Of a stretch of 64,000 bases of DNA, positions 18,166 to 26,682 are shown piece by piece. The DNA lies in NCBI RefSeq assembly GCF_003206645.1, contig NZ_PZJP01000001.1:416425-480424 (forward strand), in the 5' to 3' direction. Below the pieces are notes generated by a model that searched no databases, had not been told where the DNA came from, and was given only the letters and a program-made list of their open reading frames with translations. Each line of letters starts with the position of its first letter. Positions within the stretch are counted from its first letter, which is position 1. Both the position numbers and the translations under genes were made by a program. This DNA comes from Salinicola aestuarinus (GTDB lineage Bacteria; Pseudomonadota; Gammaproteobacteria; Pseudomonadales; Halomonadaceae).

Positions 18166-18971
18166 TCACCATCGCGGGGGAGAGTGACCGGCGAATGTCC
18201 GTTGAGCTTTGCCGTCACGCTATCGAACGAGACCGGGCCGGATAATGGCCAACGCTGGGAGCCCCCTGCCAGCACGTAGCCGAGCAGCCCTTCGGCGACT
18301 ATCGTCGAGCCATTGGGGCCGTGGCCCGCAACCGCCGTCAACCGGGCGTGTCGTTCGCCACGGTTGGTGACCTCGAGCTGGGTCTGGCCGTCAGCCTCGA
18401 CGATTCGCCAGCGCAGATCGGTACCGCTGCCATCGTGATCCGCCAGCCCTTCGCCGTGGCTGAAGAGCGGCAGCGAGTAGCGCATCTGCAAATTGACTCC
18501 GGCCCGGCGCTGGCCGTCCGTCCCGTCACTCTCGAGCATCGGAATTTCGTCAAGAATGATGCGCCAGGCTTCCTCCTTGCCCGCGGGGGTCGGCGACTCT
18601 CGCACCAGTCGGATCAGATGACGCTCGCCACTGCCGATCTCCATCATCGGCGGGCTGGCGACAACGCCGAGCTGCGACGGGTAGCGGTTCTCGCCCTCGC
18701 GCTGCTCCCAGCCGACCACGCGCACCTGAAGCCACACCTTCTCTTCACTGCGATTCTCGACCCACAGCGCGGCGGCCGGCTCGTCCGCCTCGAACACAGG
18801 ATGCACCGGCCACAGCAGCAGACTGGCCGCCGAGGCCGTCGGCAGCAACATCGTGAGCGACATCAGCGCTGTCAGTGCCACCAGCAGTGCGAAACACCAC
18901 CGGCGAAGGCGTGGGCTAGGGGGATGGGTCGGTCGTGTTGCGCGCCAACCGATGACGCTTCGCTTCCACAT
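18162..18971 (-). CDS. Periplasmic pilus chaperone, CsuC-like
   Basis: About 269 residues from ATG 18971, two bases after the upstream subunit's stop, with GGAG eight bases upstream. The long basic N-terminus and hydrophobic segment (CFALLVALTALMSLTMLLPTASA) look like a signal peptide. The mature protein starts SLLLWPVHPVFEADEPAAALWVENRS, the edge-strand pattern of the PapD-like chaperone domain 1, and carries ESPTPAGKEEAWRIILDEIP, typical of the archaic (sigma) class. Domain 2 has LEVTNRGERHARL. It donates a beta strand to SCPU pilins in the periplasm and delivers them to the usher. A longer open frame upstream overlaps the preceding pilin gene and is rejected. Confidence 0.87.
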   Translation of the reverse strand: MWKRSVIGWRATRPTHPPSPRLRRWCFALLVALTALMSLTMLLPTASAASLLLWPVHPVFEADEPAAALWVENRSEEKVWLQVRVVGWEQREGENRYPSQLGVVASPPMMEIGSGERHLIRLVRESPTPAGKEEAWRIILDEIPMLESDGTDGQRRAGVNLQMRYSLPLFSHGEGLADHDGSGTDLRWRIVEADGQTQLEVTNRGERHARLTAVAGHGPNGSTIVAEGLLGYVLAGGSQRWPLSGPVSFDSVTAKLNGHSPVTLPRDGE

Positions 18972-18973
18972 CG

Positions 18974-19504
18974 CTACCACTCCAGCGTGACCGTCAATCG
19001 GTCCGTGTAGGTGCCCGCGGCGGCGCTCTCCGGCAGCGCCAGCCGGGCGAAAAGCGGCAGTGTGACGCGTGAGCTGGCCGCGCCCAGCGCAAACGACACT
19101 GGCTGGTCGACACTCAGGCTGCGAGCCAGCCCGGCGTCGGTGAACAGCGTATAGGCCAGGCGCTCTCCGCCGCTGCGCGCCAGATGTCGCGTGCCGCCCT
19201 CGGCGTTCAGACCGCCGTCGACACGCATCGTCAGCGACAGGCCGGGCGTGCACTCGAGACTCAGGCTGGCCGTCTGGACCAGCGCACTGGTCAGCACCGC
19301 GCCGGAGAGCGCGGAGACCGTGCCGAAATCCAGCCGTCCGAACTCCGCCGCCCCGCCTCCGCCGCCGCCGACCAGGCACCCTTCGGTCACCCTGGCGGCG
19401 ACCTGAAAGCGCTGCTGTGGCGTCTGGGCCAGCGACAGCGTCGCCAGGCACGATGCGCCGATGACGATGACAAGGGCGAGTGCGAGGCGGACGGCCGGGA
19501 TCAA
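18974..19504 (-). CDS. SCPU-domain pilus subunit (minor pilin, CsuA/CsuB-like)
   Basis: 176 residues from TTG 19504, whose TTGA overlaps the stop of the preceding gene; no better start is visible nearby. A signal peptide (LALALVIVIGASCLATLSLA) is followed by one SCPU immunoglobulin-like domain with paired cysteines (EGCLVG ... LECTPG), a seven-residue glycine tract after the first cysteine, and the usual C-terminal strand GTYTDRLTVTLEW. Likely a shaft or linker subunit. The polyglycine insertion is odd for the family. Confidence 0.83.
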   Translation of the reverse strand: MIPAVRLALALVIVIGASCLATLSLAQTPQQRFQVAARVTEGCLVGGGGGGAAEFGRLDFGTVSALSGAVLTSALVQTASLSLECTPGLSLTMRVDGGLNAEGGTRHLARSGGERLAYTLFTDAGLARSLSVDQPVSFALGAASSRVTLPLFARLALPESAAAGTYTDRLTVTLEW

Positions 19505-20052
19505 AACGTCAGGACGACGTTGAGCGTGTCGTTATAGGAGCCGGGCGTCAGACCGTCACGCCCCACGGCGCGACCGTAGAGATTCAGGGTCTGCGCATTG
19601 ACGCCATCGGCTGTGCCGGAGAGCGGTAGCGACTGTCCGGCGCCAACCTGCTGCGAGCGCTCGGCGTCGGTATACAGCGAGTAAGGGACGAAGCTGGTGC
19701 CGTTGCTCAGGGCGTGGCGATTTTCTGCATCGCTGTTGGCGTCGAAGCTGCCGCCGCTGATCGCGACCGACGGCGACGTTTCCGGCGAGCAGATCACGCT
19801 GATCGCGCTGCTGCCGTTGAGCACTTCGCTGTCGGTTTCCTCGAACAGCGTGGTCTCGGTACCGAAGTCGAGCGTGCCGAAGTCGAGCCCGCTGACCCCG
19901 TCCACCCCGTTGATACGACACGCCGCGGTAAGTTCGAGGGTCACGCCGATGGTCCCCGTCACGCTCTCCGTCGATTGCGCGACGGCCTGAGAGGAGACGC
20001 TGCCCGCCAGTGCAACGGCGAGGGCGATACCGAGATAACGCTGAGTTGTCAT
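19501..20052 (-). CDS. SCPU-domain major pilin, CsuA/B-like
   Basis: 183 residues; ATG 20052 follows AGGAG at nine bases. A signal peptide (YLGIALAVALAGSVSSQAVA) precedes one SCPU domain with TAACRINGVDG, LDFGTLDFG, VICSPETSP and the C-terminal strand GSYNDTLNVVLTF. As the first gene of a five-gene operon it is the best candidate for the major shaft subunit. The Acinetobacter Csu operon has three small subunits (CsuA/B, CsuA, CsuB); only two are present here. Confidence 0.86.
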   Translation of the reverse strand: MTTQRYLGIALAVALAGSVSSQAVAQSTESVTGTIGVTLELTAACRINGVDGVSGLDFGTLDFGTETTLFEETDSEVLNGSSAISVICSPETSPSVAISGGSFDANSDAENRHALSNGTSFVPYSLYTDAERSQQVGAGQSLPLSGTADGVNAQTLNLYGRAVGRDGLTPGSYNDTLNVVLTF

Positions 20053-20148
20053 TACCAGTCACTCCTGAAGTCTTTTGCCAGAAGCCGGGGTCTCGGAATC
20101 GCAGCGCGTTTCGCGCCAATCGACTATCGGGGCCGGTCAGAAAACAAC

Positions 20149-20162
20149 GATGTATCTACATC
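20149..20162. promoter_or_regulatory. 6-2-6 palindrome upstream of pilus operon
   Basis: GATGTA-TC-TACATC, a perfect 14-bp palindrome about 100 bases upstream of the major pilin start. Candidate binding site for a dimeric regulator. The regulator is unknown. Confidence 0.35.
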
Positions 20163-20210
20163 AGCAATATTGGCCTGCCGGCAATATCGCTCTGTCCTTC
20201 TATTTAATCT

Positions 20211-20224
20211 GCGTTAAATAACGC
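20211..20224. promoter_or_regulatory. Second 6-2-6 palindrome upstream of pilus operon
   Basis: GCGTTA-AA-TAACGC, a perfect 14-bp palindrome 62 bases from the first one, in the same leader. Same spacing of arms but different sequence. Confidence 0.35.
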
Positions 20225-20850
20225 GAGATATAAAACGTTGCGCACGGGAACCCGTCGGGCGCTCTGCCGTCAGCGCGCCACGAGATTGATGCCGATGGAT
20301 CGAGCGGACGCTAGGGCCGAAGAGAAGCAGAGCCCACTGAGGGATGCCGGCAATTTAGCACCGCTGCAACGCATTGGAAATCAAGTTAACAGGCAATAAA
20401 AGCGCTATTTCGCGGGATTGAAAGTCAGACAACTAGCTCTTTGTCATTAACACACTCATTTATTTCACATCTTTAAAGACCCAATTCCCGACGAACCCGT
20501 CAATTTAATTCGACTAGATGTTTAGTTTTCTATTGTTGAAACTGCGCTGGCTTTACCGCCGAAAGGCACTTTCTGGCTCTTTCCGCGCGAAAGAGGCATC
20601 ACCAGCGCGAGAGAGGGATAACCGCCGCGAGCGCGTCACGGGCATCAAAAGAAGGGACCGGGCGGGAAAGGCGCACCACGATGGGCAAACCTGACGCCGT
20701 CAGATTGACGACGGCGAACCCCGGGAGACGATCCGCGCCGCTCGCTGGGCGCCTCCGGGTCACCCTCGTCTCGTGCGAGGGCGAGCCCCGAACGGGCGAT
20801 AAGCGCGGTGCCGCGAGCCGGCGGCGGCACCCCCAGAACGGGCCGACGTC

Positions 20851-22845
20851 CTACTCGGGGCTGAGTCGATCGGCCCCCCAGCTGCGCCGCAGGTAGCCCA
20901 GCACTGTTTCCAGCTCGGCGTCGGGCACGGCGGCCAGCACGCCCTCCTCCTGCGGATCGAAATGGAAGATGTAGAGGCGCGAGGCGAACTGCACTAACGG
21001 CAGCGAGGCCTCGCCGAAGCGTTCGCCGCTCCCCTCGGTACCGACCAGCACGCCGTCGCCCCAGTCCTGACCGCTATCGTTGTTGGGATTGAAGAAGTAG
21101 ACCCGCATGACGTCGTCGGGGCCCAGGGCGGCACGCAGGATGGTGATAGCGTGCCAGCCAATGAAGCGCCCGGCGCTGTCAGTAACCGCAATGCCCGCCG
21201 GCTGCGGGTGTACCAGCGGTTGGTTGCCGTTGTAGAGCGGATGATAGGCCGCGTAGAAGTGCCGATAGAATGTCACCGGATCGTCGATCCTGCCCGTCCC
21301 CACATCCACACTGATGTGAAACCCGCGCCCCGCCCACCAGCCATGGAATTCAGGGTTGATCCAGCGGTGCGGGTCCCCCTCTCGGCCGCTGCAGAGTCTG
21401 CCCATCTCGGCGTAGATGCGGTCGAGATGCGGCACCACCAGCAGCGATACCGGATCGAGATCCAGCGTTAGATTGGGAGCCAGACCGACGCCGGACGCCA
21501 TCGACGAGATCGACTGACCCTCGAAGAGCATCACGATTTCGTCGTCGCGGGCCGCCCACACCACCATCTGCAGCAGGTAGTCGGGGTCGTTGTAGGCCCA
21601 CATCGACAGGGCGCGCGCGGACTGGCAGGTCGGGTTGTTGCCCTGGCCGACACCGAGCGGCAGCCCCAGCATGCAGAGCACGCCAGAGAGCAGAAAGGTC
21701 TCCGGCGTGGCGGCGTCCCCGTAGGCGAGGGTCAGTCGCTGGCGCGAGAAATCGCTCAACCGCAGCGCGAGCTGTCGCCACAGCGCCGGGCCGAGCGAGG
21801 GCTGATAGAGGATGCCGCGCTCGAGCAGCAGCGACAGGCCGTAGACCGCCTGCGGCGCGGCCGGGCTCGCCACCGCGTCGATCAGTGCTCTGACAAGCTG
21901 GTGGTAGCAGAGCAGGCAGTCGCGACCGGTGGTGGAGAGTCCCAGCGCCTCGCTAATCAGGTGCTCGCCGTGATCGAGCAGGTAGCGCAAAAGCACCGGG
22001 TGATAGGCGGAGACGAGGCCGGTGTCGTGCATCGCCCGCGCCATCCCGGTGGCCTCCTGCTGAAGTCCCAGCGTGTCCATGGCCGCCAATCGATCGGCGT
22101 AGGCCGCCACCCCGGGATCTTCACGACACCCCTGGGTCGGCCCGAAGAGGCTGCTGACCAGCCGCGCCGCTCCCTGACCGCTGGTCCCGAGGTCGATCTC
22201 CGGATTGGCCTGGCAAAGCGCGATCTGGGTAATCATCTCGCCGATGGGACCGACCAGCAGCGGACGCTGCGCCAGCAGTCGCCAGATCTCGTCGACCATG
22301 GTGTCGACGATGTGCTCGTAGCCCACGCGCTCGGCAAGATAACGGCACAGCGCCCGCGGCACTTCGGCCAGACGCCCCTGGGTCTCGCGCTCGGCCTCAC
22401 CGCCCATGTCGAACAGTCGGGAGAGGTTGAGCGCCAGCGTCTGGGTCAGGTAATGATGGGCCTGCTCGGCGGAAATCAATGCGTGGGCGTAGTCGCCCCG
22501 CGCCACCGCGAGCATTCGCAGCTCGCTGAGCGATTCGATGACCACGGTATCGGCGTGCGGACTGCCCAGCGCCTGCGGCGTCAGCACCGGCAGCAGCCGC
22601 TGAGGGGTCGCCCAGTCGGAACCGGCGAAGACACCGGCGCGCTCCATGGCCTCGGCCCGCTGCTCGAGCGCGGCGCAGCCACCGGCCTCGAGCATCACAC
22701 GTCGGGCCGTGTCGAAAACCCGTGTTACCCGAGTGGCGCGCGCCATGCTAGGCGCCTTGGCGAGGGCATCGAGGGCGGCCTCGAACTGCGCCAGCCGCGT
22801 ATCCAATCGCGACGCGAACGCCGCTTCATCCGTTGGCACCGACAT
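20851..22845 (-). CDS. Uncharacterised protein with papain-like Gln-Cys-His-Asn signature
   Basis: About 664 residues from ATG 22845 (AGGAG six bases upstream; the GTG one codon earlier is too close). Residues 1-380 are mainly helical with no motif I recognise. The C-terminal part has GQGNNPTCQSARALS, with Cys407 preceded by Gln401 at the same six-residue spacing as Gln19/Cys25 of papain; GWHAITI with His565; and FFNPNNDSGQDWGDG with Asn586, resembling the papain NSWGxxWGxxG block. Order and spacing fit a papain-fold cysteine peptidase or acyltransferase. No signal peptide is seen, so probably cytoplasmic. It lies 88 bases downstream of the ATP-grasp gene on the same strand and is likely co-transcribed. 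Family and substrate are unknown; the fold assignment is inference from motifs. Confidence 0.6.
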   Translation of the reverse strand: MSVPTDEAAFASRLDTRLAQFEAALDALAKAPSMARATRVTRVFDTARRVMLEAGGCAALEQRAEAMERAGVFAGSDWATPQRLLPVLTPQALGSPHADTVVIESLSELRMLAVARGDYAHALISAEQAHHYLTQTLALNLSRLFDMGGEAERETQGRLAEVPRALCRYLAERVGYEHIVDTMVDEIWRLLAQRPLLVGPIGEMITQIALCQANPEIDLGTSGQGAARLVSSLFGPTQGCREDPGVAAYADRLAAMDTLGLQQEATGMARAMHDTGLVSAYHPVLLRYLLDHGEHLISEALGLSTTGRDCLLCYHQLVRALIDAVASPAAPQAVYGLSLLLERGILYQPSLGPALWRQLALRLSDFSRQRLTLAYGDAATPETFLLSGVLCMLGLPLGVGQGNNPTCQSARALSMWAYNDPDYLLQMVVWAARDDEIVMLFEGQSISSMASGVGLAPNLTLDLDPVSLLVVPHLDRIYAEMGRLCSGREGDPHRWINPEFHGWWAGRGFHISVDVGTGRIDDPVTFYRHFYAAYHPLYNGNQPLVHPQPAGIAVTDSAGRFIGWHAITILRAALGPDDVMRVYFFNPNNDSGQDWGDGVLVGTEGSGERFGEASLPLVQFASRLYIFHFDPQEEGVLAAVPDAELETVLGYLRRSWGADRLSPE

Positions 22846-22933
22846 CACGCTCTCCTGCTGCCGCGATCCGGCACCGCCTCAGGGGCGGCAACCGATGGAT
22901 CGGCCGATCGACGGCCTTTCGGGGCGATGGCCC

Positions 22934-24157
22934 TCAAACGTAGAAGTCCAGCGATTCCTGATGCTTGAGCAGGTCGCGCAGCTGGTGCGGGTCATCGCCG
23001 AAGAAGAACACCAGCCCCCAATGCGTCCCGAACGCCGTGCGCTTGGTGACGGTCGCTTCCAGCGGCTGCGTGAGCTCGTGGAAATCGAAGTAGGGGTGCT
23101 GCTCGGTCTCTTCGGGAATCTCGAGCCGGCTGACCACCCGCTTGCGCGGATAGGCGCCGAAGCAGCCCGCGTGGCCCTTGGCCCCGGTCACCGGTTCGGG
23201 GAAGAAGGCAGCGACTTCCTCGGCCGTGGCCTTGGGATCGAAGACCAGCATCGACGCCTGGTAGGCGTTGAAGCCGTAGGCGCGCTCGATCAGCTCGAAC
23301 GCCTTGAAGCCCGGCGGGCGATAGGCGACTTCGCCGAAGTACATGGTGCCATCGCTGGTCACGAAGTACTCGGGGTGAATCTGACCGAAGCGAATATCGA
23401 AGGCATGGATCAGCAGCTCGATCTGGCGGGTGATCTGCTCGCGGTAGCGTTCGAGTTCCGGCGTCGCCGGGACGAAGACCGAGTAGCCGAGCGTCACGTA
23501 TTCGGAAATGTTGAGAAACTGGATCTTGCCGTCCCAGACCCACGCTTCCACCGCGAACTCCCAACCGTCGAGATGGCTCTCCATCAGCAGCGGGTACTCG
23601 CTGTCGGAGATGTACTCGATCTCGTCCGGCGAGCGAATCATCCGGTGGCCGAGGCAGCCCGCCTTGTCGAAGGCCTTAAGGTGGATCGGGTCGTCCGGGT
23701 CACCGTCGAGCTTCAGCAGCGTCTGATTGACCCGCTTGAAGAAGCGCACCACGTCGCTTTTCTCGTGCGCCTCCTCGAAGATCCCCACGCGAATGCCGCC
23801 GAGCTGGGCGCGGCGCTTCATCAACGCCTTGTCGCGAAAGAGCACCGCCTGACCGTGTAGTCGCGGGTTCTGCATCAGGACCGAGTTGATCGCCCCGGCC
23901 CACTCCACGGTCTCCTCGTAGAGCGGCACGGCGGCGTCCACGCCCATGTCGCGCAGCGTCTCGGCAATCTCCATGGAGCGGTCGTTCAGCCGCTCGAAGT
24001 CCCAGGAGAGATAGGGAATCGAGTGCTCTTTGCAGTAATCCTCGGCCCAGGGCGGGGCGACGACGACGTAGCGTCGATCGAAGGTTTCTGCCGCTTCCAC
24101 GGCACCGAGACTCCAACCCAGTAGTGCGATGTAACCTTTGTCGGGATTCTTGTTCAT
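22934..24157 (-). CDS. ATP-grasp domain ligase (biotin-carboxylase-like)
   Basis: About 407 residues from ATG 24157 with GAGAGG seven bases upstream. An upstream in-frame extension to 24412 runs into the divergent gene and is rejected. The N-terminal Rossmann-like part (IALLGWSLGAVEAAETF) is followed by the ATP-grasp fold: FRDKALMKRRAQLGG (about 145-160), a YPLLMESHLDGWEFAVEAWVWDGK stretch, and GEVAYRPPGFKAFELIERAYGFN, the Mg-ATP-binding E-x-x-x-R-P-P-G region. ATP-grasp enzymes of this type join a carboxylate to an amine through an acyl phosphate (amino-acid, peptide or amide ligases). The specific substrate is unknown. The neighbour downstream is the papain-like protein, suggesting an activation/transfer or ligation/hydrolysis pair. 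Confidence 0.8.
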   Translation of the reverse strand: MNKNPDKGYIALLGWSLGAVEAAETFDRRYVVVAPPWAEDYCKEHSIPYLSWDFERLNDRSMEIAETLRDMGVDAAVPLYEETVEWAGAINSVLMQNPRLHGQAVLFRDKALMKRRAQLGGIRVGIFEEAHEKSDVVRFFKRVNQTLLKLDGDPDDPIHLKAFDKAGCLGHRMIRSPDEIEYISDSEYPLLMESHLDGWEFAVEAWVWDGKIQFLNISEYVTLGYSVFVPATPELERYREQITRQIELLIHAFDIRFGQIHPEYFVTSDGTMYFGEVAYRPPGFKAFELIERAYGFNAYQASMLVFDPKATAEEVAAFFPEPVTGAKGHAGCFGAYPRKRVVSRLEIPEETEQHPYFDFHELTQPLEATVTKRTAFGTHWGLVFFFGDDPHQLRDLLKHQESLDFYV

Positions 24158-24392
24158 GTAGGACCTCTCAAGGTGACGAATGAACTCGCATCGTCGGAAC
24201 AGTGTAGTCCGCAGTACGCGCCAAGTCAGACGCAACCCCGCATTTTGCGACGATTTATCGACAAATACCGGCGTAATCACCGCAGTGAAACCGCTGCCAG
24301 GCCGCACCATGACGGCGCCCCGGCGAGGGACGTCCACAGCGAAACGCAGGCCGTCGAGTGCTACGCTGACCCCCACCCCCAAGGAGTTCCCC

Positions 24393-25232
24393 ATGTCCGC
24401 CAGAGCCATCACCCCCGATCAGCAGCAGCACCTCATCGAGATCGTTCGGGATGCCGCCAAGACCGAGATTCTGCCCCGGTTTCGCAACCTCTCCGACGAG
24501 GCGATCCGCTCGAAGAGCGCGCCGGACGATCTGGTCACCGATGCCGACCAGGGCGCCGAACGCATGATGACGGCGGCGATCCGCGAGCTGATGCCGGAAG
24601 CGACGGTGATCGGTGAGGAAGCGGTGGCCGAGGGTGGCGCGTCACTCGAGGCCATCAGCGGCGCGGAGCTCGCGCTGATCATCGACCCCGTGGATGGCAC
24701 CTGGAACTTTGCTCGCGGCCTCAACCAGTTCGGCGTGATTCTGGCGGCGACGAGCTTCGGCGAAACGATCTTCGGGCTGCTCTACGATCCGTTGACCGAC
24801 GACTGGATCGTCGCGCGTCGCGGCGAGGGGGCCTGGTTCGGGCGCCCCGACGGCACCCAGCGCCAGCTACAGGTGTCGGATACCCACCGCTTCAACGAGA
24901 TGGTCGGCTCCACCTCGATCCGGCTCTTCCCCAAGCCGCAGCAGTATCAGCTGGCGGCGACCTTTCCCGACTTTCAGCGCATGATGGCCTTCGGCTGCGC
25001 CTGTCACGAGTACCGCACCATGGCGTTCGGCTTCGTCGACTTCATGCTGACTGGCAAGCTGATGCCGTGGGATCACGCCGCGGGACTGATGATTCATCAG
25101 GAAGCGGGCGGCTACTCGGCGCTGCTCGACGGCACGCCCTACCAGCCGACGATTCATCAGGGCACGGTACTCGCTGCCAGCTCGCGCCAGCACTGGGAGC
25201 GGCTGCGGGACAAGTTTGCGTTCCTGATCTGA
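24393..25232 (+). CDS. Inositol monophosphatase family protein
   Basis: 279 residues from ATG 24393, preceded by AAGGAG. Metal-binding motifs of the lithium-sensitive phosphatase family are present: Glu75-Glu76 (GEEAVAE), DPVDGTWNF (Asp98, Asp101) and PWDHAAG near the C-terminus. Members hydrolyse inositol phosphates, 3'-phosphoadenosine phosphates or related sugar phosphates using two or three Mg ions. The exact substrate cannot be told from sequence. It is divergent from the ATP-grasp gene across about 235 bases, so a shared control region is likely. It may belong with that pair, or just be a neighbour. A terminator follows at 25313-25343. Confidence 0.85.
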   Translation: MSARAITPDQQQHLIEIVRDAAKTEILPRFRNLSDEAIRSKSAPDDLVTDADQGAERMMTAAIRELMPEATVIGEEAVAEGGASLEAISGAELALIIDPVDGTWNFARGLNQFGVILAATSFGETIFGLLYDPLTDDWIVARRGEGAWFGRPDGTQRQLQVSDTHRFNEMVGSTSIRLFPKPQQYQLAATFPDFQRMMAFGCACHEYRTMAFGFVDFMLTGKLMPWDHAAGLMIHQEAGGYSALLDGTPYQPTIHQGTVLAASSRQHWERLRDKFAFLI

Positions 25233-25312
25233 TCCTCGTTGAACGCCGACGCCGGGTGCCGAGCCGGGAGCGGCGACCGAGCGATACGCCCGTGCGACAA
25301 ACGCGAGACGAA

Positions 25313-25343
25313 AAAGACCGGCGCCGAAAAGGCGCCGGTCTTT
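25313..25343. terminator. Bidirectional rho-independent terminator
   Basis: A 13-bp stem (AAAGACCGGCGCC and its complement) with a 5-base loop. The plus strand continues TTTGTCTTT and the minus strand TTTTTCG, so it can end both the phosphatase transcript from the left and the reductase transcript from the right. Confidence 0.85.
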
Positions 25344-25448
25344 GTCTTTCCATCAATGGCAACGGGCCATCGATGACACTCGCCAGCGACCGCGACGGGC
25401 CGTCGAGAACGACCCGTTGCCGATCACGGCAGGCTCCCGCCGACCGGG

Positions 25449-26522
25449 TTACGGAATGAGCTTCTCGGCGCGAAGGCGATCGAACAGGTCGAAGAAGGCG
25501 CCCCGCGTTTCGCGGAAGTGATCGAAGCCGAAGTCGCGGCATTTGGTCGTGTCGTTGACGCACTCCTGATCGCGACCGAGGTCCGCGTCGGTGTGCCACC
25601 AGGAAGCGAGCTTGTCGACGTCCGGCTCGACGAGATCGTACTTATCGGCCATCTCGCGCCAGGTGGATGCCGCGCCGGCCATCTGGGTTTCCAGCGGCTG
25701 CATGGTCTCCGGGTCGTCCGAGGCTTCGGGCCCCTGAACCGCTAAACCAAAGTACTCGCCGATCTCCTGCCACATCCGACGCCAGCGGAAGACATCACCA
25801 TTGACGGTGTTGAAGGCCTGATTGGCGGCGCCGGGCGTGGTCGCGGCCCACTCCATCTGGCGCGCCAGCACCAGGGCATCGGTCATGTCGGTGAGCGCAT
25901 TCCACTGGATCTGCGAGCCGGGGTAGATGAACGGCTGACCGGTCTCCTTGCAGATCGACGCGTAGACGGCGAGCGTGGTGCCCATGTTCATGGCGTTGCC
26001 ACGGGCGTAACCGATCACGGTGTGCGGGCGGTGCACGTTCCAGGCGAACCCCTGGCGCTCGGCGGCCGCGAACAGCTCGTCTTCCAGCGCATAGTAGAAG
26101 TTATCGCCGGGAACGCGCGGCTCGGATTCGCGGAACGGCGTCTCGATACGCCCGCTGCCGTAGGCTTCGAACGAGCCCAGGTACTGCTTGGTCCCCGTCA
26201 CCAGCGAGGCGTGCTCCACCGGCGCCGACTCGAGCCCGGCGAACAGATTGCGCATCATCTGGCTGTTCGCTTCGACGTTGGCCTTCTCGTTGTCACGGCG
26301 GATCCAGGTGCAGTAGAACACGTGGGTGATCGGCAGCCCGGCGAGCGCCGTCTCGGTGGCGGACTTGTCGAGCAGGTCCGCGGCGACCGGAATCACACCG
26401 CTCTGCTCGGTGGCGCGGCGCGACAGACCGTAGACCGTCCAGCCGCTGGCCACCAGATAGGACGCCAGATTGCCGCCGGTGATGCCGGTCGCGCCGACGA
26501 CGAGTGCAGTGCCTTTACGCAT
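25449..26522 (-). CDS. PRISE-type short-chain reductase (progesterone 5-beta-reductase/iridoid synthase-like)
   Basis: 357 residues from ATG 26522 with AGGAG eight bases upstream. N-terminal NADPH-binding VVGATGITGGNLA (9-20). The family-defining active-site pair is present in VTGTKQYLGSF (Lys112) and NFYYALEDEL (Tyr144), the arrangement of plant progesterone 5-beta-reductases and iridoid synthases rather than the classical YxxxK motif. Bacterial relatives reduce activated double bonds of enones using NAD(P)H; the natural substrate here is unknown. It is divergent from a LysR gene that probably controls it. Confidence 0.83.
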   Translation of the reverse strand: MRKGTALVVGATGITGGNLASYLVASGWTVYGLSRRATEQSGVIPVAADLLDKSATETALAGLPITHVFYCTWIRRDNEKANVEANSQMMRNLFAGLESAPVEHASLVTGTKQYLGSFEAYGSGRIETPFRESEPRVPGDNFYYALEDELFAAAERQGFAWNVHRPHTVIGYARGNAMNMGTTLAVYASICKETGQPFIYPGSQIQWNALTDMTDALVLARQMEWAATTPGAANQAFNTVNGDVFRWRRMWQEIGEYFGLAVQGPEASDDPETMQPLETQMAGAASTWREMADKYDLVEPDVDKLASWWHTDADLGRDQECVNDTTKCRDFGFDHFRETRGAFFDLFDRLRAEKLIP

Positions 26523-26533
26523 GATCGCTTCTC

Positions 26534-26563
26534 CTGTCGAGAGAGGTTCTGTCGAGAGAGGTT
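26534..26563. repeat. 15-bp tandem repeat
   Basis: CTGTCGAGAGAGGTT occurs twice head to tail, followed by a third degenerate copy (CTGTCGACAGATGAA) to about 26578. It lies in the 5' leader of the reductase, just upstream of its ribosome site, so copy number could vary. Confidence 0.7.
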
Positions 26564-26682
26564 CTGTCGACAGATGAATGAGCCACTCGGTGAACGCCGA
26601 GTTGATGCCGGCAGTCTGGTAGGGCATTCAAGTTGCTACAATCGAAAGTGTCGCAAATCTTCATTGCAAGGAGCGCAACACG

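Larger units (their letters stand above)
20053..20850. other. Long AT-rich leader/promoter region of the pilus operon
   Basis: About 800 bases without a credible gene. The part next to the pilin (20053-20540) is clearly more AT-rich than its surroundings and probably holds the pilus promoter and regulatory sites, including two palindromes listed separately. From about 20560 on, the GC-rich part before the stop at 20851 contains GGTGCCGC...GCGGCACC (20807-20831), a possible hairpin without a T-run. Short open frames there have no recognisable sequence or ribosome site. Confidence 0.5.

Noticed and set aside
20681..20896. 71-codon plus-strand frame in the pilus/papain-like intergenic region
   Set aside because: Arg/Pro-rich, overlaps the 3' end of the papain-like gene, and has no ribosome site or recognisable fold.
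22646..23860. 404-codon plus-strand frame opposite the papain-like and ATP-grasp genes
   Set aside because: It spans two genes and their gap with no coherent domain; the minus-strand genes have ribosome sites and motifs.
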